From contig JAVYOO010000007.1 of NCBI GenBank assembly GCA_038734275.1, positions 29,940 through 93,939 of the forward strand: a stretch of 64,000 nucleotides of DNA, in the 5' to 3' direction. Of the stretch, positions 8,532-17,149 are shown in pieces. This DNA comes from Archaeoglobaceae archaeon. Its GTDB lineage: Archaea; Halobacteriota; Archaeoglobi; Archaeoglobales; Archaeoglobaceae. The notes under the pieces are model-generated. The model was given only the letters and a program-made list of their open reading frames with translations. It was not told the origin of the DNA and ran no database searches. Both the position numbers and the translations under genes were made by a program. Numbering within the stretch: the stretch's first letter is position 1; each line of letters starts with the position of its first letter.

Positions 8532-9338
8532 CTATTTTCTTATTCCTTTAATAATACTTACTTCAGGTTTGATGAGGGTCGAAACAATTAGTCTATAAAG
8601 TGAAATGACATAGGTGTATTTTTTTGGTGAAGTTTTTATCCAATACCATGCAAATTTTTTGTCGATTTTTCGATTATCTACAATAACTTCGAAGCCCCTA
8701 TTTTTCAACTTTTGAATTATTTCATTTTCACATCCATGGTTTTCAATAGCTATTAAGTCTATTTGGTCTAGCCAAGAAGTGTTTTTGCGAAATATATTAC
8801 ACTCTTCCCCCTCTATGTCCATTTTAATAACCACTGGGCTTTCAAGATTTAATAATAAATCTTGAATAATAGAGATAGTTGGGACTAAAACATCCCCATC
8901 TTCAGAAAGATGTGAACTTTCGCTCCAGAAACTTATTTTTAAATTGGATAAACCAGTTTTGTCACTCACAGCCATTTTGAGACATTCTAACTTTAGATTC
9001 TTAGATGTCGCTACACTTTCAACAAGCTTGATGTTTTTTAACAGAATTTCGAAATTAGCGGGATTGGGTTCTAGTGAAATTATCTTTGTGTTCTCTTTTG
9101 CATTAAGGATGGAAAATACAGTAAAAGCACCACTATGTGCCCCTAAATCTACTATAGATTTTGCAAATTTTAGTTCTTCGACAGAAAAGTAAACATTTTC
9201 GAATAGATTCTCTTCTATGGAACCAAATCCATCTGGTAAGCAAAATAAAATTAATCCATTTGGTAGAGTCAGTTTTTGGGTGTTGTATAATTTGTTTATC
9301 ACAGTAATAAAGGACTTTTTTACCAATTCATAATTCAT
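8532..9338 (-). CDS. FkbM-family SAM-dependent methyltransferase
   Basis: The 268-residue protein carries SAM motif I (IVDLGAHSGAFTVFS, about residues 61-75), the acidic EPNP following strand 2, and the FkbM signature VIKMDIEGEECNIF. Such enzymes O-methylate sugars or other small moieties. It opens the glycan gene island. A TATA-like ACTTAAATATAC lies just upstream of the ATG (about 9358-9370). The acceptor is unknown. Confidence 0.8.
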   Translation of the reverse strand: MNYELVKKSFITVINKLYNTQKLTLPNGLILFCLPDGFGSIEENLFENVYFSVEELKFAKSIVDLGAHSGAFTVFSILNAKENTKIISLEPNPANFEILLKNIKLVESVATSKNLKLECLKMAVSDKTGLSNLKISFWSESSHLSEDGDVLVPTISIIQDLLLNLESPVVIKMDIEGEECNIFRKNTSWLDQIDLIAIENHGCENEIIQKLKNRGFEVIVDNRKIDKKFAWYWIKTSPKKYTYVISLYRLIVSTLIKPEVSIIKGIRK

Positions 9339-9456
9339 ACTCTTTTTAAAAGCTAAAAGTATATTTAAGTATTTCTCAGTTTTTGATTGAATTAATGGAT
9401 TTTATTTAATTTATCTTAAGCTAAACTCTTTAAATTCCAGAGATAGCTAACCTTGG

Positions 9457-10512
9457 ATGAGAATTGCCTACGTCACTCCACGCTTCTTTCCTGACATTGG
9501 TGGAGTCGAGACGCATGTTTATGAATTGGCAAAAAGAATGAAGGAGTTCGAAGTCGAAGTTCTCACGACAGATCCAAGCGGAAAACTTGCAAAATTCGAA
9601 GAGATTGAGGGCATTAAAGTTAGGAGATTCAAATCTTATGCTCCGAGCAACGCATATTTTTTCTCCAATGAGCTTCGAAGATTTTTGAAAAAGCATGCAA
9701 AGGATTACGATTTAATTCATGCTCACAACTTCCATGCCTTGCCAGCTTTATACGCTGCGATTTCAAATCCAAAGACATTCGTTTTCACGCCCCATTATCA
9801 CGGGCATGGACACAGCTTTTTCAGGAATGTCCTGTTCCGCTTCTACAAGATCTATGGTAAAAAGGTTTTTGAAAAAGCTGATGCGATAATATGTGATTCC
9901 GAGTTTGAAAAGAGACTAATTTTGAGGGATTTTAAAGTCGAAGAATTCAAAGTGGTTGCAATTCCATTGGGAGTAAACAAAGACTTCCTCGAGAAGAGTA
10001 AAATAGGGAAGAAAATTCTCTACGTTGGCAGAATAGAAAAATACAAGGGGTTAGAGTATTTAATCCAAGCTCTAAAATTTTTACCAGATTTTGAGCTCGA
10101 GATCGTTGGTAAGGGAAGCTATAAGGGCAAAATTATAAAGCTTTCAAAGAAACTCGGAGTCCTAAGCAGAATAAAATTCTATCAAGATCTGAGCAGAGAA
10201 GAGCTTATAAAGAAATACGCTGAAGCAAGCGTTTTGGCTTTGCTTTCAAAGTTTGAAGCCTATGGTTTAGTCGTTGCTGAAGCCTTGGCAAGCAAAACTC
10301 CCTGTGTTGTTGCAAAAACTTCTGCTTTGGTTGAATGGGTCGATGAGAGAAACGTTTTCGGCATTGAATATCCACCAAATCCAGCAAAGCTTGCGGAACT
10401 GATTAAAAAAGCTTCAGAAGTTGAAGTTGAAAACGTTAGAGTTCCAAGCTGGGATGAGGTTGCTGAGAAAACGAAAGAATTATACTTTGCCACACTTGAA
10501 AAAAGATTTTAA
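9457..10512 (+). CDS. GT4-family glycosyltransferase
   Basis: This 351-residue GT-B enzyme has the N-terminal GGVETHVYELAKRM acceptor-side loop, a central ILYVGRIEKYKGLEYLI donor-domain start, and the retaining EX7E signature in FEAYGLVVAEALASKTPCVV. It transfers a nucleotide-activated sugar, probably to a lipid-linked or surface glycan. It stands on the plus strand, followed within 20 bases by an HEPN/MNT pair. It is divergent from the FkbM gene. The sugar specificity is unknown. Confidence 0.88.
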   Translation: MRIAYVTPRFFPDIGGVETHVYELAKRMKEFEVEVLTTDPSGKLAKFEEIEGIKVRRFKSYAPSNAYFFSNELRRFLKKHAKDYDLIHAHNFHALPALYAAISNPKTFVFTPHYHGHGHSFFRNVLFRFYKIYGKKVFEKADAIICDSEFEKRLILRDFKVEEFKVVAIPLGVNKDFLEKSKIGKKILYVGRIEKYKGLEYLIQALKFLPDFELEIVGKGSYKGKIIKLSKKLGVLSRIKFYQDLSREELIKKYAEASVLALLSKFEAYGLVVAEALASKTPCVVAKTSALVEWVDERNVFGIEYPPNPAKLAELIKKASEVEVENVRVPSWDEVAEKTKELYFATLEKRF

Positions 10513-10532
10513 ATGATAAGACTACTAAGTTT

Positions 10533-10913
10533 GTGATAGAAGAAGCGAGTAGATGGCTAAAACAGGCGTTAAAAGATCTTGAAGCTGGGCAAAGAAATTT
10601 TGAAATTGGTGAATATTATTTAGTTGCCTTTCTCGCTCAGCAAGCGGTCGAGAAAGCTTTAAAGGCTCTCTATATCAACAAATTCAGGGAATCAACACAA
10701 ACACATTCCTTAGTTTTCTTAGGAAAAGCAGTAGGAATACCCGAAGAGTTCTTGGGAATATTGCGAGATTTAACGCCGGATTTTGTAATCTCAAGATATC
10801 CTGACGTTGCTGGAGAAGTCCCATATGAAATATACGATGATAACATCGCCAAGAGAAAGCTTGAAAATGCTAAGAAGGTGGTAGAATGGGTGAAGAGGGA
10901 ATTGCAGAGATAA
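10533..10913 (+). CDS. HEPN-domain protein (toxin or RNase half of HEPN/MNT pair 1)
   Basis: The 126-residue all-helical protein has the HEPN hallmark YLVAFLAQQAVEKALKALY and the tail ISRYPDVAGEVPYE. R-x5-H is present (RESTQTHSL), matching the RX4-6H RNase motif of this superfamily. The start is GTG at 10533. Its 3' end overlaps the MNT start by 28 bases, the usual arrangement of this two-gene toxin-antitoxin class. In the characterised SO_3166/SO_3165 pair, the MNT partner nucleotidylates and silences the HEPN RNase. Intact. Confidence 0.85.
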   Translation: MIEEASRWLKQALKDLEAGQRNFEIGEYYLVAFLAQQAVEKALKALYINKFRESTQTHSLVFLGKAVGIPEEFLGILRDLTPDFVISRYPDVAGEVPYEIYDDNIAKRKLENAKKVVEWVKRELQR

Positions 10914-11197
10914 AGGAGTTTGTTGAAAAGCTAAGGAAAGAAATAGGGGAATTGAAAGCGATATTTTTCGGCAGCAGAGTGAGAGGAGATTATTTAAAAA
11001 CTTCGGATTTCGATTTAATTCTGATAAGCGAAAAGTTTAAAGGAATGCATTTTCTCGATAGAATTCGCTTTATTTACGAGTTTTGGGACAAAAAAGAACA
11101 TCTTGACGTATTCTGTTACACAGAGGAGGAGTTTGAAAAGAAAAAGAACGAGATAGGGACGGTTAAAAAAGCTTTAGAAGAGGGAATTTTGCTCTGA
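10886..11197 (+). CDS. MNT-type minimal nucleotidyltransferase (antitoxin half, pair 1)
   Basis: This is a 103-residue minimal nucleotidyltransferase with FFGSRVRGDYLKTSDFDLIL, the GS-x10-[SD]xD catalytic strand-turn-strand. GGTG lies six bases before the ATG. It overlaps the HEPN gene and is predicted to modify that partner. It converges on the dehydratase-like gene two bases downstream. Intact. Confidence 0.87.
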   Translation: MGEEGIAEIKEFVEKLRKEIGELKAIFFGSRVRGDYLKTSDFDLILISEKFKGMHFLDRIRFIYEFWDKKEHLDVFCYTEEEFEKKKNEIGTVKKALEEGILL

Positions 11198-11198
11198 G

Positions 11199-12428
11199 TT
11201 AATTCCTTCTTCTTGCATCGAGATAGTAGTTCAGCTGGTCTCTTATAATGTCTTTAATGCTGTGTTCAGCCCTGAATCCCAAATCTTGAACCTTTCTGGT
11301 ATCTGAAAGCAAAATTGGAACTTCAGCTGGTCTGAAGCGAGTTGCATCGAATTCTATGGCAACTTTCCCCTTATCTGTGAAGGCAAAGATTCCCTTGTCT
11401 TCGAGCTCGAAGTAGATTTCATCCTTAAGCATCATCTCATCAATCACAGTTTTTTCGAACTTCACACCAAAGAGCTCTGAATCGCTTATCTCAGTTGGCT
11501 TCTCGACCTTTTTTTCACCTTTGAAGGTTTCAATTCTCTCAATCGTGTAGCCAGCCATTTCTAAGGCAAGAAGTATATAGCTAAGCACAGAATTCGTTCT
11601 CATAGAGCCTTGATTGTAAACTTCCCCATATTTTGCTTTGAGGGCAAGCAAACAATAGCCCTTGACAATGTCTTCTACATGGCTCCAGTCTCTAAATGCG
11701 TTAACATTTCCAATGCTTATTCTTTCGAGCTCTCCAAATCTAAGCTTCATAACTTGCAACGCGATGTTGGCGGTGACAAACATCTTTCCCCTTCCCGCCC
11801 CTTCGTGGTTGAAAGCCCTCGAAACTATTGTCCTCAAGCCATAGGAGTGATAATAATTCCTGAAAAGAAAGTCCCCATATACCTTGCTCACCGCATATGG
11901 CGACATCGGTCTCAATGGATTCGTCTCTTTTATGGGCAACTCTGGAATTCTTTCGGGCTCGGGATGAATGTTTTTGCCCTGAGACTTTATTTTTTGATAT
12001 TGCTTTTCAGAACTGATTACAAGCCCGTATTCCTCGCTTGAACCCGCAAAAACAACGACTGGATCTATGTTTTTAATTCTTATTGCTTCAAGCAAATTCA
12101 GAGTCCCGATGCAGTTTGTTTGCATCGTCTCAACGGGGTTCACGAAAGATTGAGGAACAAAGGATTGTGCGGCAAGGTGAAAAACGATTTCTGGCTGTGA
12201 TAAGTCTAAAGCTCGAGCAATTGAGGAGATGTCGAGCAAATCTCCATCTATTAGCTTCAAATCCCCATATATTCCTCTTTCAACAAGATTCTGAGGAGCA
12301 GACCAGTCTGCCCTTCTCCTTAGGATGCCATAGACTTCTGCTCCTTGATTTAGCAAGTATCTTGCAAGATAAGAGCCAACGAAACCGCTTATACCAGTAA
12401 TTAAAACCCTCCAATTTTCAAAGTTCAT
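11199..12428 (-). CDS. NAD-dependent sugar dehydratase, GDP-mannose 4,6-dehydratase-like, with an inserted region
   Basis: This extended SDR enzyme has GISGFVGSYLARYL (Rossmann GxxGxxG), the catalytic S and YxxxK (SPYAVSKVYGD), and the GMD-type end RFRPAEVPILLSDTRKVQDLGF. It probably makes a 4-keto-6-deoxy nucleotide sugar for the surrounding glycosyltransferases. At about 409 residues it is some 60 longer than standard GMD. The extra part (about residues 295-360, from KPTEISDSELFGVKF onward) lies before the RPAEV motif. I start at ATG 12428 (MNFENWRVLITG); a TTG at 12479 overlapping the upstream stop is an alternative. Confidence 0.82.
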   Translation of the reverse strand: MNFENWRVLITGISGFVGSYLARYLLNQGAEVYGILRRRADWSAPQNLVERGIYGDLKLIDGDLLDISSIARALDLSQPEIVFHLAAQSFVPQSFVNPVETMQTNCIGTLNLLEAIRIKNIDPVVVFAGSSEEYGLVISSEKQYQKIKSQGKNIHPEPERIPELPIKETNPLRPMSPYAVSKVYGDFLFRNYYHSYGLRTIVSRAFNHEGAGRGKMFVTANIALQVMKLRFGELERISIGNVNAFRDWSHVEDIVKGYCLLALKAKYGEVYNQGSMRTNSVLSYILLALEMAGYTIERIETFKGEKKVEKPTEISDSELFGVKFEKTVIDEMMLKDEIYFELEDKGIFAFTDKGKVAIEFDATRFRPAEVPILLSDTRKVQDLGFRAEHSIKDIIRDQLNYYLDARRRN

Positions 12429-12475
12429 GGATTTAATATGAATCTTGTTTTTAAAATTTGCGCTGTGCTTTGAGT

Positions 12476-12817
12476 TCAAACTTTTAAAAGCTTCTTTATG
12501 AATTTTCTATACCACTCGAACTCTCTCTCGTTTATCAGATGGATTTCAAAAGGGGCGAACAAATCTATTTCCGCCTTTTTGAGAATTTCGACAATCTTTT
12601 TTGCCCTTTCTGTAATCAACCTTGGACATAGATTCGAAACAATCATTAGATCTATGTCGCTTGCCATTGTAGCTTTGCCATCAACAACAGAACCGAAAAC
12701 AAAGATTTCCGCATCCCCCAGCACTTCGATAGCGGCTTTTTTAATTTTCTCTGCATAGTAAACGAAGTTTTCGAAGTATTCTTTTCTCTTTTTCAGATCT
12801 AAGCTCGTTTCGAACAT
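12476..12817 (-). CDS. MNT-type nucleotidyltransferase (pair 2)
   Basis: A 113-residue MNT protein with FVFGSVVDGKATMASDIDLMIV and the family end EFEWYRKFIKKL. Its upstream partner is only a 35-residue HEPN fragment (12799-12906), so this antitoxin-type enzyme is apparently orphaned. It overlaps or abuts the sugar dehydratase gene downstream. The catalytic residues look intact. Confidence 0.82.
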   Translation of the reverse strand: MFETSLDLKKRKEYFENFVYYAEKIKKAAIEVLGDAEIFVFGSVVDGKATMASDIDLMIVSNLCPRLITERAKKIVEILKKAEIDLFAPFEIHLINEREFEWYRKFIKKLLKV

Positions 12818-12906
12818 AGTTCGTCAAGAAATTCCCTCAGATCCTCTGCATTCTTTAAAAAAGATTCCGCTCTTCGCTTCAGTATTTCTGCTGTTTCAAA
12901 ACTCAT
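12799..12906 (-). pseudogene. HEPN N-terminal remnant (pair 2)
   Basis: Starting at ATG 12906 with GGAGAG upstream, 35 codons encode MSFETAEILKRRAESFLKNA, the first helix of HEPN proteins that precede MNT genes. The frame then stops (ending CSKRA) where it overlaps the start of the MNT gene. The rest of the HEPN domain is absent. It is either a deletion remnant or a very short leftover helix retained for coupling. Confidence 0.5.
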
Positions 12907-12967
12907 TGAAATTTCTTTTCTCTCCAAAGTTAAAAATTTTTCTGGGTATAAATTGAGCTATATTAAC

Positions 12968-13396
12968 TTAGATCTTTTGAGAATCTGTTTCCTCGGATTC
13001 TGGCAGGATTATTGAAACTTTGCTCCTTCTAAGTCCTTTTTCTACCATTTCTTTATAAATTTGCCTTAAGATCTCGAATTCTTCATCGCTGTAAAGCAAA
13101 ACTCCTTCCTCTAACGCGTCAACGAGCGTTATATTTCCCCTTTTTAGCATTTCAATCGCCTCACTTAGCGTGTAAGGATGCGGTTCGACCTTTGAAGGGA
13201 GAAGCTCGAGAAGTTTGCCAATTCTTTCCAAAAATTTTTCTTTGAAATCTGCAATGATCAATAAGTCGTAATCGCTCCATGGCTTGTGGTCTTTTCTGGC
13301 TCTCGAACCAAATAGAATTATAGCATGGACTTTATAGCTTTTCTTGAGCTTGTTCACTGCTTCCCTAAGAATTTCATCTGATGAACTTTCTTGCAT
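12968..13396 (-). CDS. MNT-type nucleotidyltransferase (pair 3)
   Basis: The core ILFGSRARKDHKPWSDYDLLII fits MNT, with Lys replacing the Gly usually found after GSRAR. I start at ATG 13396 (MQESSSDEI); this overlaps the end of the HEPN partner, and a start at 13459 would overlap it further. The region after the nucleotidyltransferase core (EEGVLLYSDEEF) extends to residue ~142, longer than pairs 1 and 2. Its HEPN partner carries a frameshift. Confidence 0.78.
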   Translation of the reverse strand: MQESSSDEILREAVNKLKKSYKVHAIILFGSRARKDHKPWSDYDLLIIADFKEKFLERIGKLLELLPSKVEPHPYTLSEAIEMLKRGNITLVDALEEGVLLYSDEEFEILRQIYKEMVEKGLRRSKVSIILPESEETDSQKI

Positions 13397-13765
13397 ATTC
13401 AACAACCCTTTCTGCAATTTCAACAGCTCTTCTTGCAGTTTCTTCATCATAAGCTTCATGTGGAGTTCCTGAAGGCAGGGAATCAGGGTATCTCGATGTT
13501 ATATAATGTCTATCGAGCTCTCTTGCAAAGCTTAACATCTTTTCCTCCTTTTCTCCAATTCTCTCAAAAACCTTTCAAGGAGCTCTCTTACACTATGTCC
13601 CCAAGGAACTTCGTTTAGAGAGTAAAGCAAAGCCTTCACAGCTTTTTCAGCGCTTTGATGTGCGTAGAAAACAGAGAAGTTGTATCTACCCTTTTTCCGC
13701 AATATTTTCGCAGTCTCTAAATCCCAGAGGGCTTCACTGAACCATCTTTTAGCTTCTCCCCTCAT
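13374..13765 (-). pseudogene. HEPN-domain gene with a one-base frameshift (pair 3)
   Basis: The first frame gives the HEPN core (FSVFYAHQSAEKAVKALLYS, then WGHSVREL) and breaks after RELEKRR. The second frame continues KMLSFARELDRHYITSRYPD to FIR at the stop (13374). One extra A in the AAAA run near 13552 would join them as EKKEEKML. The complete protein would be about 130 residues, the normal size. It is either a recent inactivation or a sequencing slip. Confidence 0.65.
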
Positions 13766-13813
13766 TTGAAGACATTTCGCCTATGCATTAATATGTTTTT
13801 CTGCCAATTTGAA

Positions 13814-14218
13814 TCATTTTAAAACAGAATCCAGAAGCTTTTTGCAGTTCTGGAGAACGAATTCACAATCGAGCAGTGCATTTTTTGCATCATCTTCACA
13901 ATAAATTTCCTCAGGAGTCAATGAGAGTTCTTCGTCACCATACATGCTACTCTTTCCCTTCTCAGCGTTCTCGAAATTGTAGCCATTCTATTTATGTTCT
14001 GTTTGAACCAATTTGGGAAAATGGGAATTCTTTCTCAGCAGTGGTCCGACATCGTGGATTTTTGGTGGTTCTATTCCGACAATTCTCAAAGCAGCTTTAA
14101 GCGAGAGCTCTACAGCCTCCTGACACTCTCTTATCGTATAGGGATAGTTTCCATCTTCAAAGGCTTCTTTAGCATGCTTTAACCTTTCCTCAGCTTGGCG
14201 AAGATAGGATCTTGCCAT
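13814..14218 (-). pseudogene. HEPN-domain gene with two compensating frameshifts and a stop (pair 4)
   Basis: From ATG 14218 (MARSYLRQAEERLKHAKEAF) the frame has the core YTIRECQEAVELSLKAALRI and PPKIHDVGPLL, then runs to a TAG after QTEHK. The natural continuation FKQNINRMATISRTLRRERV is in the next frame, and the end MYGDEELSLTPEEIYCEDDA is back in the first. Two indels, near 14024 and 13948, explain this. The gene belongs to the long HEPN subtype with a YGDE tail. It directly follows its MNT partner. Confidence 0.6.
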
Positions 14219-14225
14219 AGAGATG

Positions 14226-14711
14226 TTATTCAATCTTTATCACCTCTCCAAACTTGTAATCAGGCTTTAGGATCCAGAACCATCTTTTTCCCATTCTTAC
14301 TCTTTTCGCACCGAGCTTTTCGAGCTTTTTTCGCAGATCTTCGATCAGATTTTTAAAGAAATCGTTTCTATCGTGCAGTATTATCGCATCCTCAACCATA
14401 TCAAGCAGTATTGGCGGGTATTTTGCTACTTCTTCAGGCGTCTTCATAATTGGAGAGATTTCAATCGTGTAATCCTCTAACGCTTCCATAATTTCGACCA
14501 AATTGCTTTCAACCTCCAAAAACTCTTCCTGTCTCTTTAATCTGCTCTTCGGCAATCCTTCGATCACGAGAAGAAGATCAATGTCGCTATCTCTCCTCGC
14601 TTCTCCTCTTGCTACTGAGCCGAATAAAACGACAGAAATTAGTCTCTTGTTGTATTTCTCCTTTAAAGCCTCAACGAGTTTTTCGAGTATGCTTTTATAT
14701 GGCTCATCCAT
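14226..14711 (-). CDS. MNT-type nucleotidyltransferase (pair 4)
   Basis: The 161-residue protein has VVLFGSVARGEARRDSDIDLLLV and a longer C-terminal part ending GKRWFWILKPDYKFGEVIKIE, typical of the larger MNT subtype paired with YGDE-tailed HEPN proteins. Here the MNT gene precedes the HEPN gene. The catalytic strand is intact, although the HEPN partner is broken. Confidence 0.85.
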   Translation of the reverse strand: MDEPYKSILEKLVEALKEKYNKRLISVVLFGSVARGEARRDSDIDLLLVIEGLPKSRLKRQEEFLEVESNLVEIMEALEDYTIEISPIMKTPEEVAKYPPILLDMVEDAIILHDRNDFFKNLIEDLRKKLEKLGAKRVRMGKRWFWILKPDYKFGEVIKIE

Positions 14712-15031
14712 TAAAACGAATCCGCAAGGAAATTTTTAAGCTTATCGTTGCTTTTCATACCCGCATGACAAGAGCTAAGAATCTGACCATAAATTTGATT
14801 TTTAAACTTAAAATGGCTGAAGTCTTGAAAAGAAACTCATAGCTAGCTTAGATCTCAATTCAAGGTTCTAAGGCAGTGATAGCTTCTATAACTTATGAAG
14901 CACATGCTTCCGTGAAAAAAGCTACCAGAAAAGAAGCGAAGAAAAGGATTACATGGGGAATATTTGCGGAAACCAACTGAAGGAAAAAAGAGAACAAAGC
15001 TTTATTAGCTCTGCTAAAATGAAAAATTAGG
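14712..15031. other. 320-base stretch without an intact gene
   Basis: The region between divergent MNT genes 4 and 5 has many stops in all frames. One short run (about 14879-14980) reads IASITYEAHASVKKATRKEA and looks like a coding remnant, but I cannot assign it. No RNA gene or repeat is seen. Confidence 0.4.
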
Positions 15032-15382
15032 ATGCAAGAAAAAATCGATGAGGAGAGGCGAAGATATGTTGAACTTTTGCAAAATTAAGTTGAAACAATA
15101 GTTGAAAAACTGAGGGATAAAGTAGAGAGAATCAGCTTGATTGGCTCTTATCCAAGTAGAGCGGATTTGTTCACAGATCTTGACGTTTTGATCGTAATGA
15201 GAACAGAAAAGAATTTCTTAGAAAGGATTAGGGAAATCTACTCTTTGCTATCATTGCCCGTTGATGCAGACATAATTTGCTACACGCCAGAAGAATTTGA
15301 GAAAATGAATAATAGCAGTTTTCTGAAGAAGGCATTGGAAAACGAGGTAGTTCTTTATGAGAGACTCTCTCAAAGAAGGTAA
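15032..15382 (+). pseudogene. MNT-type nucleotidyltransferase gene with an in-frame TAA (pair 5)
   Basis: From ATG 15032 the frame begins MQEKIDEERRRYVELLQN, meets TAA at 15086, and continues in the same frame as VETIVEKLRDKVERISLIGS. The catalytic loop has decayed to GSYPSRADLFTDLDVLIV, losing the conserved Gly and Ser. The rest (DADIICYTPEEFEKM to the end) resembles pair 1. Both the stop and the motif loss point to a dead gene. Confidence 0.65.
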
Positions 15383-15757
15383 AAGATGGCTTGAACAGGC
15401 TATCGAAGATCTGAAGTGGGCGAAAGATTTAGCGGAAAGAGTAGGATATCACATTGCTTTTTAGCTCAGCAAATCGGAGATAAGGCACTTAAGGCTTTTC
15501 TGTATCACAACGGAGAAGATATAGTAGTTGGACACTCGATAGAAAGGCTATGCCATGCATGCTCAAAATACGACGAATCTTTTGCTGATAAATCGAAAAA
15601 ATGAGCGATATTGGACAGCTATTATGTTCCCACGAGATATCCCAGCAGCATTCCAGATAGCATTCCCGCAAGAATCTATACGAGAGAATATGCAATAGAA
15701 GCGGTTAAAATGGCAGAAGAAATCGTTGAATTTGTCAAGAAGAGAATACAGCGCTGA
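15357..15757 (+). pseudogene. HEPN-domain gene with a frameshift and an in-frame TGA (pair 5)
   Basis: From ATG 15357 the frame reads [20 protein letters not shown]. It shifts near 15455 into [17 protein letters not shown] and VVGHSIERL, hits TGA at 15602-15604, and continues in frame as AILDSYYVPTRYPSSIPDSI to the end FVKKRIQR. All HEPN sections are present but disrupted twice. It overlaps the equally broken MNT gene, so the whole pair 5 is dead. Confidence 0.65.
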
Positions 15758-15777
15758 CTAAATTGAGCTTGTGTAAA

Positions 15778-15995
15778 TGATTAAGATTTTGAAAAATTTT
15801 ATATGCCAATACTTTAAAAGTTTTTATGCTCGATGGGATTCCGAAGAAAGAGTATCCTAAGCTTTTCTATCGCTATATAAAGGAGTTCTTTGAAGTTTTG
15901 AGTGGTAAAACGAGTTTGAAGCTTTACTTAGTTTCTAACTATCCAAGTTTTTACAAAGCTGAATTTAGAGAGGGGGAAGTTTTGAAGTGGAAGGG
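15778..15995 (+). repeat. Copy A of a 218-bp promoter-plus-5'-gene duplication
   Basis: This copy and that at 16931-17149 share TGATTAAGATTTTGAAAAA, the TATA element TTTTATATGCC, the start codon and the first ~57 codons, at high identity. The duplicated unit ends where the two methyltransferase genes switch to unrelated catalytic domains. It is a direct repeat about 1.15 kb apart. Confidence 0.8.
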
Positions 15996-16614
15996 GGCAT
16001 CCCTCCCAAGTAAATTTATTTTTGAAGGCAAGAAGTATAAATATTTTTATCATAGCTACAATACCACATGGAAAAATGAGAGAGCTGTAGAGATACCAAT
16101 TCTATACAATCTATATTTAGAATATTTAAGTAAAAAATTAAAAATATTAGAGATTGGAAACGTTTTTTCTCATTATTTTAATGTCAAGCATGTAATTGTT
16201 GACAAATATGAAAAAGCACCAAACGTGATAAATGAGGACGTTGTCGATTTCTCCTTGAATGATAAATTTGATTTTATATTTAGTATTTCTACTTTAGAAC
16301 ATGTAGGTTGGGATGAAAAACCACGAGAACCAGGAAAAATATTTAGAGCTGTATCTAACTTAAAAGATCTATTAGCTGAAAATGGTTTGCTAGTGATAAC
16401 ACTTCCCGTTGGTTATAATCCTGTTGTTGACGAGCTATTAAAAAATGAGAATAAAAATCCTGTAATTTTTGACAAGATTTTTTATATGAAAAAAGTTTCT
16501 ATTTGTGAATGGGAGCAATGCGGCGCTGATTCTTGCCTAAATCTAAAATATGATTTTAAAACTCCTTCTGCTAGAGCTGTTGCTATTTGTTTATACAAAA
16601 ATAATAAAATTTGA
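15826..16614 (+). CDS. Class I methyltransferase-like protein with a duplicated N-terminal module
   Basis: Residues 1-57 (MLDGIPKKEYPKLFYRYIKE and onward) are nearly identical to those of the gene at 16980. After KWKG the sequence becomes a Rossmann-like methyltransferase fold: LKILEIGNVFSHYF (motif I-like), DFIFSISTLEHVGWDE, then a LAENGLLVITLPVGY strand. It is about 262 residues. TTTTATATG sits some 25 bases before the ATG, suggesting a leaderless mRNA. It probably modifies a sugar within the glycan island; the acceptor is unknown. Confidence 0.72.
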   Translation: MLDGIPKKEYPKLFYRYIKEFFEVLSGKTSLKLYLVSNYPSFYKAEFREGEVLKWKGASLPSKFIFEGKKYKYFYHSYNTTWKNERAVEIPILYNLYLEYLSKKLKILEIGNVFSHYFNVKHVIVDKYEKAPNVINEDVVDFSLNDKFDFIFSISTLEHVGWDEKPREPGKIFRAVSNLKDLLAENGLLVITLPVGYNPVVDELLKNENKNPVIFDKIFYMKKVSICEWEQCGADSCLNLKYDFKTPSARAVAICLYKNNKI

Positions 16615-16930
16615 TATTTTTCAAAGACAGCTTCATAAAACTTTAAAGTCTCTGAATTTTTCCAATTGAAAAGTCTACTTCTATCTAAAGCTCTTTTGTC
16701 CATCCTTTTTTGTCCAAAACCCCCAGAATAGCCTATAAAAATTTTTAAGGCTTTTTTTGAATTTCCAGTGTAAAATAAAAGTGACTAGACGCTCAATAGA
16801 AAGAATAAGCTCAAAAAAACCGCTAATTTTTTAAACAGAAAAATTCCTAGTAGCATTTCTCTATGAATATACGAAAAACTATGCGATCAAAATATGTCAT
16901 GAGTTTTTTGGAAAACTGCAAAAATTCTTC
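16615..16930. other. AT-rich spacer between the two methyltransferase cassettes
   Basis: No intact gene is seen. On the minus strand a short frame (about 16703-16600) reads MDKRALDRSRLFNWKNSETL, which could be a relic, but it runs into the antisense of the methyltransferase gene and has no ribosome site. Runs of T and A dominate. Confidence 0.4.
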
Positions 16931-17149
16931 TGATTAAGATTTTGAAAAAATTTTATATGCCAATGCTTTAAAAGATTTTATGCTCGATGGGATTCCGAAG
17001 AAAGAGTATCCTAAGCTTTTCTATCGCTATGTAAAGGAGTTTTTTGAAGTTCTAAGTGGGAAAACGAGTTTGAAGCTTTATTTGGCATATAATTACCCAA
17101 GTTTTTACAAAGCTGAATTAAAGGAAGGAGAAATTCTGAAGTGGAAAGG
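16931..17149 (+). repeat. Copy B of the promoter-plus-5'-gene duplication
   Basis: This is the partner of 15778-15995, differing by one extra A and scattered substitutions. It carries the same TATA element, start codon and N-terminal module, here fused to an FkbM catalytic domain. Confidence 0.8.

Noticed and set aside
16482..16703. A 73-residue minus-strand frame overlapping the methyltransferase gene
   Set aside because: Half of it is antisense to a confident gene; no start signals.
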